DNA from: Clostridia bacterium
GTDB lineage: Bacteria > Bacillota > Clostridia > Oscillospirales > CAG-272
DNA: 37,416 bases
Direction of reading: 5' to 3'
Assembly: GCA_017453005.1 (NCBI GenBank)
Contig: JAFTKY010000046.1
Location: 1 to 37,416 of the forward strand
Positions 32,380 to 37,416 of the stretch are shown one piece after another. The position numbers and the translations under genes are program-made. Under the pieces are notes generated by a model, which was given only the letters and a program-made list of their open reading frames with translations, made no database searches and had not been told where the DNA came from. How positions within the stretch are numbered: the stretch's first letter is position 1; each line of letters starts with the position of its first letter.

Positions 32380-32408
32380 ATTATAGCATTTTTGCGGTGG
32401 AGTGTCAA
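32380..32408 (-). promoter_or_regulatory. Promoter of the esterase gene
   Basis: On the minus strand TTGACA (32403-32408), 17 bases, TATAAT (32380-32385), about 36 bases upstream of the ATG. Confidence 0.85.
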
Positions 32409-32418
32409 TGTTTTTTAT

Positions 32419-32497
32419 GTGACTTTCTGCCAATAGCAGCAGAAAGTCACCAAAGAATGCCACAAAGGGAGGGAGGTTGCGATTCCTCCCTCCCTTT
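32419..32497. repeat. Two perfect hairpins of a dispersed-repeat type
   Basis: GTGACTTTCTGC (32419-32430) pairs perfectly with 32439-32450. A 13-bp arm AAAGGGAGGGAGG (32464-32476) pairs with 32485-32497. The spacer reads ACCAAAGAATGCCACA. They lie just upstream of the esterase promoter and have no clear reading frame. The interval 32498-32589 shows nothing recognisable. Confidence 0.6.
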
Positions 32498-32589
32498 TGA
32501 TACCCACCCACACAAACGCTTACTTGGGCACCGTTTATAACAGTTAAGACGTATTTGTAAATATTTTTTCGATTACAATAGATTTATCT

Positions 32590-32671
32590 AATCTTTTTTT
32601 CGAAAAGTTTTTGAAAGGGGTGTTAATTTGCAAGCAAATTGGGGGGAACTTTTTTTCAAAAAGTTCCCCCC
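32590..32671. repeat. Palindromic repeat downstream of the ABC operon
   Basis: Begins with TTCGAAAAGTTTTTGAAAGG, then an AATTTGC/GCAAATT hairpin. It ends in a perfect palindrome of GGGGGGAACTTTTT and its complement around a short loop (32639-32671). The start and end resemble 14071-14133. Because it directly follows the ATPase stop codon, it may also end or protect the ABC transporter mRNA. Confidence 0.65.
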
Positions 32672-32686
32672 GCATATCCTCTTAAA

Positions 32687-33481
32687 TTATGAAAGCAACG
32701 CGCGGTCGTTTGCAAATTCCGCACCCGATGCCTTTGAGAAGGCATCGAGAAGCATCTCAACGGTGAGATTTTTCTTTTCCTCTCCGCTGATATCGAGAAT
32801 TATTTTGCCCGCGTTCATCATGATAAGTCTGTTACCGTGAGTGATAGCGTCCTTCATGTTGTGAGTTACCATAAGTGTTGTAAGCTTATTTTCGGTAACT
32901 ATTCTGTCGGTTATCTCAAGCACCTTTGCGGCGGTCTTGGGGTCAAGTGCTGCCGTATGCTCGTCAAGGAGCAAAAGGTGAGGCTTGCGCATGGTAGCCA
33001 TGAGAAGCGTGACCGCCTGACGCTGACCGCCCGAGAACTGACCCATTTTCGTGGAAAGTCTGTTTTCAAGACCGAGGTCAAGCTCGCGAAGCATCTCTCT
33101 GTATCTTGCTCTGTTGGAGGGCTTGAGCGACCAGCCAAGTCCTCTGCGGGTGCCGCGACATTCCGCGATAGCAAGGTTGTCCTCAAGCCACATATCCGTC
33201 GCAGTTCCCATTCTGGGGTCCTGGAATACGCGTCCGATATACTTTGCACGCTTATGCTCGGGGAGCTTGGTCACGTCGTGACCGTCTATTTTTATATGTC
33301 CTCCGTCAACGGGATAAACGCCCGCGACGAGGTTGAGCATCGTGGATTTTCCTGCTCCGTTACCGCCGATAACGGTTACGAAGTCACCCTCGTTGAGAGT
33401 AAGCGAAAGTCCGTCAAACACGACCTTTTCGTTTGCCGTGCCTGCGTTAAAGGTCTTTGAAATGTTCGATATCTCAAGCAT
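32687..33481 (-). CDS. ABC transporter ATP-binding protein (TrpXYZ-like system)
   Basis: A 264-aa ATPase. Walker A GGNGAGKST is at 39-47, the ABC signature FSGGQRQ at 149-155, Walker B LLLLDEHTAALD at 169-180 and the switch MVTHN near 203-207. DEHTAALDP, with His where most ABC proteins have Pro, is a feature I associate with this subfamily next to ABC_sub_bind proteins. Its start overlaps the permease end by 8 nt. It energises import of the ligand bound by the lipoprotein two genes upstream. Confidence 0.92.
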   Translation of the reverse strand: MLEISNISKTFNAGTANEKVVFDGLSLTLNEGDFVTVIGGNGAGKSTMLNLVAGVYPVDGGHIKIDGHDVTKLPEHKRAKYIGRVFQDPRMGTATDMWLEDNLAIAECRGTRRGLGWSLKPSNRARYREMLRELDLGLENRLSTKMGQFSGGQRQAVTLLMATMRKPHLLLLDEHTAALDPKTAAKVLEITDRIVTENKLTTLMVTHNMKDAITHGNRLIMMNAGKIILDISGEEKKNLTVEMLLDAFSKASGAEFANDRALLS

Positions 33482-34406
33482 TCTTCTTTACCTCCTTCTT
33501 CGCCTTTGAAAAATATTGCTTGCGGACGTAAGGAAGTCCGAGGAAAAGTGCTACAACGAGTGCGGAGAGCATCTTGAAGTATTCCGTGGGAAGTCCGAGG
33601 AATATTACGGTCTGGTATACGAACCAGTAGATAATACCGCCGCAAAGCACGCATATCTGCTTGACAACGTAAGGCGTGTTGAAGCGAGCGCAGAGCGCCT
33701 CACCTATAACTATCGCCGCAAGTCCGTAAACGATCGCGCCGCGTCCCATATCCACCGACGCACCGCCCTGCTGCTGAACGAGAAGCGAGCCTGCAAGAGC
33801 AACGACACCGTTAGAAATAGCAAGACCTACGATCTTTGTAAAATTCGTGTTTATTCCCTGCGCGCGGCTCATATTGAGATTGTTACCCGTCGCTCTGACA
33901 GCCGCGCCGAACTTGGTTCCGAGAAACAGATAAAGTCCAAGTATCACGACAGCCGCAAACGCCGCCAATATACCGAGCGTGATAAATATTTTTCCGTTGG
34001 AGACAGCAACATCCGAGGAGATAAGGAGCTTGTCCCCGAATTTAAGTCTGGGCAGACCGAGGTTGGCCTTGCCGCCGAGTATGATAAGATTTGCGGACCA
34101 GAGCATGAGCTGTGTCAAAATTCCCGAAAGTATTGCGGGAATACCGAAAAACACGTGTATAAGTCCCGTCACCGTGCCCGTGAGTGCACCCGCCAGAAGC
34201 GCGCACAGCATCGCTATCCAAATATTTACTCCGTTCGTAACGAGCACCGCGCATACGGCAGCACCCGTTGCGATAGAGCCGTCGACCGTGAGGTCAGCAA
34301 CGTCCAGAATTCTGTACGTTATGTAGACGCCTATCGCCATCAAGCCCCAGACCAATCCCTGTGCCGCGGCACCGGGAAGCGTCCCAAGCCAAGCCATAAT
34401 ATCCAT
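33474..34406 (-). CDS. ABC transporter permease (branched-chain-like, TrpY type)
   Basis: A 310-aa integral membrane protein with about eight to nine hydrophobic segments. It belongs to the LivH/RbsC-like BPD_transp_2 family: VADLTVDGSIATGAA near residues 36-50 and ATGNNLNMSRAQGIN near 170 are characteristic of the subtype paired with TrpX-like binding proteins. Both subunits of the membrane dimer would be this one protein, since only one permease gene is present. Confidence 0.92.
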   Translation of the reverse strand: MDIMAWLGTLPGAAAQGLVWGLMAIGVYITYRILDVADLTVDGSIATGAAVCAVLVTNGVNIWIAMLCALLAGALTGTVTGLIHVFFGIPAILSGILTQLMLWSANLIILGGKANLGLPRLKFGDKLLISSDVAVSNGKIFITLGILAAFAAVVILGLYLFLGTKFGAAVRATGNNLNMSRAQGINTNFTKIVGLAISNGVVALAGSLLVQQQGGASVDMGRGAIVYGLAAIVIGEALCARFNTPYVVKQICVLCGGIIYWFVYQTVIFLGLPTEYFKMLSALVVALFLGLPYVRKQYFSKAKKEVKKNA

Positions 34407-34471
34407 TGTGAAAATTCCTTTCGATTGGGTTTTCGGGCAGCCCGTCAGCCGTCCGATTTCTGCAAATGAAC

Positions 34472-34505
34472 AGTTTGTGCCTTACCCTGCGGTAAAGCAC
34501 AAACT
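34472..34505 (-). promoter_or_regulatory. Intercistronic stem-loop between binding protein and permease
   Basis: A long stem AGTTTGTGC/GCACAAACT with an inner TTACC/GGTAA pairing and CTGC loop lies in the 120-bp gap. On the operon strand it has no following U-run. Such stems behind the binding-protein gene commonly protect the upstream mRNA from 3' decay and so raise binding protein over membrane components. That role is inferred. Confidence 0.55.
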
Positions 34506-34526
34506 CTTTTTTATTGTAAGAACCGA

Positions 34527-35510
34527 TTATCCGATAGCAACGTATCCCTTTGCCTCGAGAGCGTCGGTGTCAATGCCGAGCTGCGCGCACTTTTCGGGAT
34601 TATACATCTTCGTGAAGGTGGTTACACTCTCAATAGGCATTTCCGAGATATCGGCTTCGCCCTTGAGAATCTTTACTGCCATCTTACCTGTTATCTGACC
34701 AAGCTCGTAGTAGTCGATGGAAAGAGTTGCAACGCCGCAGCCCGAGCAGATACCCGACTCGCCCGCGATAAGGGGCGTGTCGCCGATAGCACCGTCAATT
34801 GCGTCGGGAGAGTTAGCAGCGAGGTTATCCGTAGGAACGTAAAGCACGTCTGCCCATGCAGCGGCAGCCGCGGATACGGAGCTCATTTCGGTAGCGTCAG
34901 CGTAACCGAACTTCTGGCACTCGATGCTCTTGCCCTCAAGGTATTCCTTAACGACGGTTACCTGGTACTCGGAGTTGGGCTCGGATGCACAGTAAAGAAG
35001 TCCTACCTTCTTGGTATCGGGGAAAAGCTCAAGGATCATATCCGCCTGCTTGTCAAGAGGAGCGAGGTCGGTGGTTCCCGATACGTTGCCGCCGATAGTT
35101 CCGTTGAAGGAGTCAAGCTGAAGAGCGGTCATGTAGTCCGTAATGGACGTTCCGAGAACGGGAATGGTCTCCGTTCCGTTAACAGCCGCCTGAAGAGCCG
35201 CGGTCGCGTTACCGAGGATAAGGTCAACGTCCTTGCTTACGAGGTCCGTTACCATAGTCGTACATACGGAGGGCTCGCCGTTGGCGGTTCCGCCGATAAA
35301 TTCTACGTTTTCCTCGCCAAGCTCGGCGATTATTGCGTCCTTGAAGCCCTTTGTTGCCGCGTCAAGCGCAACGTGAGGGATAAGCTGACAGATACCTATC
35401 TTGTATTTGCCGTCATCCGCTTCTTCCTTATCGCAAGAAGCAAAAGCAAGCGTCATGCTCGCGATCATGCAAAGAATAAGTGCAAGTGAAATAATTTTTC
35501 TGAGTTTCAT
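34527..35510 (-). CDS. ABC transporter substrate-binding lipoprotein (ABC_sub_bind / TrpX-like)
   Basis: A 327-aa lipoprotein with signal peptide and lipobox FASC (Cys26). The mature part starts YKIGICQLIPHVALDAATKGF, the hallmark of the ABC_sub_bind family whose studied members bind tryptophan or other aromatic compounds. Two alpha/beta lobes are indicated by KDVDLILGNATAALQAA and KKVGLLYCASEPNSE. It is the first gene of a three-gene operon. No T-box or other amino-acid riboswitch is seen in the short leader, so tryptophan is only one possible ligand. Confidence 0.92.
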   Translation of the reverse strand: MKLRKIISLALILCMIASMTLAFASCDKEEADDGKYKIGICQLIPHVALDAATKGFKDAIIAELGEENVEFIGGTANGEPSVCTTMVTDLVSKDVDLILGNATAALQAAVNGTETIPVLGTSITDYMTALQLDSFNGTIGGNVSGTTDLAPLDKQADMILELFPDTKKVGLLYCASEPNSEYQVTVVKEYLEGKSIECQKFGYADATEMSSVSAAAAAWADVLYVPTDNLAANSPDAIDGAIGDTPLIAGESGICSGCGVATLSIDYYELGQITGKMAVKILKGEADISEMPIESVTTFTKMYNPEKCAQLGIDTDALEAKGYVAIG

Positions 35511-35575
35511 AACGATGTCTCCAAAAATATAAATTTGAATATGTATTCCGCTTTAGTTAAGTGAAATATACATTG

Positions 35576-35604
35576 ATTATATCACTTTGCCTCTTTCTTG
35601 TCAA
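35576..35604 (-). promoter_or_regulatory. Promoter of the ABC transporter operon
   Basis: On the minus strand TTGACA (35599-35604), 17 bases, TATAAT (35576-35581). The leader is about 58 nt, ending with a GGAG ribosome site 9 bases before the ATG. Confidence 0.87.
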
Positions 35605-35640
35605 CAAAATTTTATAAATTTTCTCACATTGGTCCGCAAA

Positions 35641-35680
35641 AAGAAAAAGTTTGGACGATGTTCACAAAAACACCGTCCAA
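35641..35680 (-). terminator. Terminator of the cytidylate-kinase-like gene
   Basis: On the minus strand TTGGACGGTG pairs with CATCGTCCAA (one G-T or mismatch step) around a T-rich loop, followed by ACTTTTTCTT. It lies 18 bp after the stop. Confidence 0.85.
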
Positions 35681-35697
35681 TGTATTTTAGTTTGCCC

Positions 35698-36300
35698 CTA
35701 TGCTTTGGCTATATCAACGATAATATCCACGCATTTGTCAATTCCTATCTTTGCCGAGTCAAGAGATATATCGTAATTCTCGCACAGACCCCATTCGCGC
35801 ATGGTGAACGAGCGGTAGAACACCTTTCTCTTGGTGTCCTTGTCTCTCAGTCTGTCCTCTATCTTCTTGTCCGTCTCGCCGTAGAGCTTGACTACTCTCT
35901 CGGCGCGGCTCTTCATGTCCGCGCGGATAAAGACGTGCAGGCAGTCCTCACGGTCACGGAGAATATAGTCCGCACCTCTGCCGACTATAACGCAATTACC
36001 CTCGTCGGCAATAGCCTTTATGACGTTTGACTGAGCTATCTGCACCTGATTTGCAAAGGAAAGTCCGCCGTACGCGTCACCTCCCGCATTGACCGCTATG
36101 GAATACAAAAAGCTGTTTTTGTGGGTAGCGTATTCGTCGTATTTTTCAACTATTTCCTTGGAAAGTCCGCTCTCCTCGGCAACGTGCATGATAAGCTCCT
36201 GGTCGTAAAACCTATATCCCAGCTTCTCTGCCACCGCGCGTCCTATGCTTCTGCCTCCGCTTCCGAATTCACGGCTGATAGTGATTATTTTCTTTGCCAT
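35698..36300 (-). CDS. Cytidylate kinase-like family protein
   Basis: A 200-aa P-loop-type protein of the Cytidylate_kin2 family. ITISREFGSGGRSIGRAVAEKLGYRFYD (6-33) contains the variant phosphate loop GSGGRSIG. VIVGRGADYIL and HVFIRADMKSRAERV (with a lid-type arginine) follow. Proteins of this family are common in Clostridia and are distinct from true CMP kinase (Cmk); some are fused to transporters or CBS domains, and the substrate is unproven. It is monocistronic, with its own promoter and terminator. Confidence 0.9.
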   Translation of the reverse strand: MAKKIITISREFGSGGRSIGRAVAEKLGYRFYDQELIMHVAEESGLSKEIVEKYDEYATHKNSFLYSIAVNAGGDAYGGLSFANQVQIAQSNVIKAIADEGNCVIVGRGADYILRDREDCLHVFIRADMKSRAERVVKLYGETDKKIEDRLRDKDTKRKVFYRSFTMREWGLCENYDISLDSAKIGIDKCVDIIVDIAKA

Positions 36301-36353
36301 AACAGCTCCCCCTTATTATTTGACCGTGCAAAAATGCACTGCTCTACACTTAT

Positions 36354-36382
36354 ATTTTAGCATATTCCCGCAATTTTGTCAA
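36354..36382 (-). promoter_or_regulatory. Promoter of the cytidylate-kinase-like gene
   Basis: On the minus strand TTGACA (36377-36382), 17 bases, TAAAAT (36354-36359). The leader contains a small GTGCA/TGCAC hairpin and a GGGGGAG ribosome site. Confidence 0.75.
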
Positions 36383-36430
36383 TGCCCCCGTCACGGAAAC
36401 CCCTGCTCTTCGGCTTGAGAGAGTACCGTG

Positions 36431-36459
36431 TTGACAAATTCCGGTTTTAGTGGTATGAT
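36431..36459 (+). promoter_or_regulatory. Promoter of the two-helix membrane-protein gene
   Basis: TTGACA (36431-36436), 17 bases, TATGAT (36454-36459), then a TGGAGGTG ribosome site just before the ATG at 36489. Confidence 0.82.
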
Positions 36460-36488
36460 ATACTGGTAAGAAATTTTGGAGGTGCGAG

Positions 36489-37025
36489 ATGCAGGCAAAG
36501 GAAAAAGTGATACTCCCATACAGCAAAAGGCTGACTGTCCCCGCAATAGTGCTCGGTGCAGTCTCACTGTCGCTTGTCATATCCGCAATAGCCGCAAGCA
36601 TACCCTTGCTATGGCTCGTGGCTGCGGCGTTTCTGCTTGCTTCCGTATCCTTTCTGATACAGAGCAAGCGCGTCCTGCTTGACGGCAAACGTATCTGCGT
36701 CAAGCATTTTATGGGCATAATCAAGGAGCAGAGCTTTGAGCCCTCAGAGTGCGGATTTTTCGTTGCATCTACCGCTCCTCTCCGAAAGCCCACGTATATT
36801 GACAAAAGGGTCATGCACCGCAAGGTCACTCCCGAGGAAAAGAAATATATATATATTTCGGAATACGTGCTTTCAAAGCAGGAGCAGGAGGGCTCACAGT
36901 ATATCTTTGGCGAGCCCGTGCTTATTCTTGAATACTCCGACGCTCTTTACGCCTCTCTCTCCGCAGCCTTTGAGTTCAACTGCGAGCCGTTTTCGGACGA
37001 AGAGAAAAAAACTGTTGACAAATAA
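36489..37025 (+). CDS. Membrane protein of unknown function with two N-terminal helices
   Basis: A 178-aa protein with no domain I can name. A helical hairpin (about residues 15-37 and 39-59) is followed by about 120 cytoplasmic residues rich in beta-type alternation (RVLLDGKRICVKHFMG, KKYIYISEYVLSK, YIFGEPVLILEYS). The layout of two helices plus a strand-rich tail recalls PH-like membrane proteins, as does the unrelated-looking gene at 7723. The ATG follows TGGAGG. Its 3' end contains the -35 box of the mntP promoter. Confidence 0.8.
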   Translation: MQAKEKVILPYSKRLTVPAIVLGAVSLSLVISAIAASIPLLWLVAAAFLLASVSFLIQSKRVLLDGKRICVKHFMGIIKEQSFEPSECGFFVASTAPLRKPTYIDKRVMHRKVTPEEKKYIYISEYVLSKQEQEGSQYIFGEPVLILEYSDALYASLSAAFEFNCEPFSDEEKKTVDK

Positions 37026-37043
37026 CTGCACGGGGTTTATAAT
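37015..37043 (+). promoter_or_regulatory. Promoter of mntP
   Basis: TTGACA (37015-37020), 17 bases, TATAAT (37038-37043). The -35 box is inside the last codons of the upstream gene. The leader is only about 30 nt, so the Mn-sensing yybP-ykoY riboswitch that often precedes mntP is absent. Confidence 0.82.
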
Positions 37044-37080
37044 ACAAGGGTTGAATTTTTGAGAATTTGGAAGGATAATT

Positions 37081-37416
37081 ATGGGATTTACCGCGCTTTT
37101 TATTACTGCCGTGGCTTTGGCTATGGATGCATTTGCAATTTCCATATGCAAGGGACTCTCCGCAGGCAAGGCGACGTTTAAAAATATCATCACCGTAGGG
37201 CTCTATTTCGGCGGATTTCAGGCTATAATGCCACTACTCGGATATTGGCTTGGGAGTAGCTTTTCATCTCTGGTATCAAACGTCGCGCCTCTCGTCGCGT
37301 TTGGACTTTTGCTGGTTATTGGAATAAATATGATAAAGGAATCATTTGGCTGTGAGGACTGCTCCGACGCAGATTTCTCGCCCAAGGCAATGATACCTCT
37401 CGCGGTCGCCACGAGC
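37081..37416 (+). CDS. mntP: Manganese efflux pump MntP, N-terminal part
   Basis: The gene runs off the right edge; 112 codons are present. It begins MGFTALFITAVALAMDAFAI, and the AMDAFAISICKGL and FGGFQAIMPLLGYWLG motifs are the conserved first half of MntP (YebN), a six-helix Mn(II) exporter whose Asp in helix 1 is functionally important. GGAAGGA lies a few bases before the ATG. No metal riboswitch precedes it, so regulation, if any, would be transcriptional. Confidence 0.93.
   Translation, partial: MGFTALFITAVALAMDAFAISICKGLSAGKATFKNIITVGLYFGGFQAIMPLLGYWLGSSFSSLVSNVAPLVAFGLLLVIGINMIKESFGCEDCSDADFSPKAMIPLAVATS

Noticed and set aside
35511..35570. T-box or tryptophan leader for the TrpX-like transporter
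   Set aside because: The leader of about 58 nt lacks the stem structures, and no Trp-rich leader peptide was seen.
7116..37043. Uniform 17-base promoter spacing as a special property of this organism
   Set aside because: I searched for 17-base spacing preferentially, so the uniformity is biased by ascertainment.
37044..37080. yybP-ykoY manganese riboswitch before mntP
   Set aside because: Only about 30 nt separate the transcription start and the ribosome site, too short for this riboswitch.

Overview
The window looks like a chromosomal segment of an uncultured anaerobic gut-type Clostridia (Bacillota), possibly near Oscillospirales or Christensenellales. This is inferred from a pyr cluster that combines PyrK/PyrD (NAD-linked class 1B) with a PyrI regulatory chain, a trmK-nif3 neighbourhood, a CsoR-CopA copper module, TTGACA-N17-TATAAT promoters with AGGAGG ribosome sites, and intergenic palindromic repeats. 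No phage, plasmid, CRISPR or insertion-sequence gene is visible.

Left part (1-7300, minus strand): a nearly complete de novo UMP operon, read pyrC-pyrK-pyrD-pyrF-pyrE-pyrB-pyrI, followed by pgeF and a truncated DMT-family transporter. One strong promoter sits at 7116-7144. Only carbamoyl-phosphate synthase is missing. tRNA-Ser(GGA) lies divergently at 7297-7388. A 54-bp palindrome built partly from the tRNA 3' end is duplicated 794 bp downstream and brackets a small AT-rich membrane-protein gene.

8.2-14.1 kb: a large lipoprotein with a PTEAPT repeat stalk and OB-fold-like repeats, then copA and csoR behind a promoter whose 17-bp spacer is the CsoR-type operator. CopA ends in an extra metal-binding domain that has its own internal ribosome site.

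14.1-23.5 kb (minus): a long tightly packed run read trmK, nif3, metallophosphatase, rlmD-like methyltransferase (frameshifted at an A9 run), APH-like kinase, Nudix, nucleoside hydrolase, GNAT, an unknown 309-aa protein, nitroreductase and ROK glucokinase. A DUF1858 gene with its own promoter lies upstream of trmK.

23.6-25.35 kb: prfB (RF2) on the plus strand, without the usual internal frameshift but with a duplicated 5' leader, followed by repeat elements including a MITE-like palindrome.

25.35-30.8 kb: an ECF-like sigma factor translationally coupled to a 1380-aa single-pass membrane protein with FN3-like repeats and a GLUG-like C-terminus, with a small lipoprotein gene divergent from it. 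This is the best candidate for an unusual sensory system here.

30.8-37.4 kb: a sialate O-acetylesterase-like protein, a TrpXYZ-like ABC transporter operon, a cytidylate-kinase-like protein, an unknown two-helix membrane protein and the start of mntP (Mn exporter).
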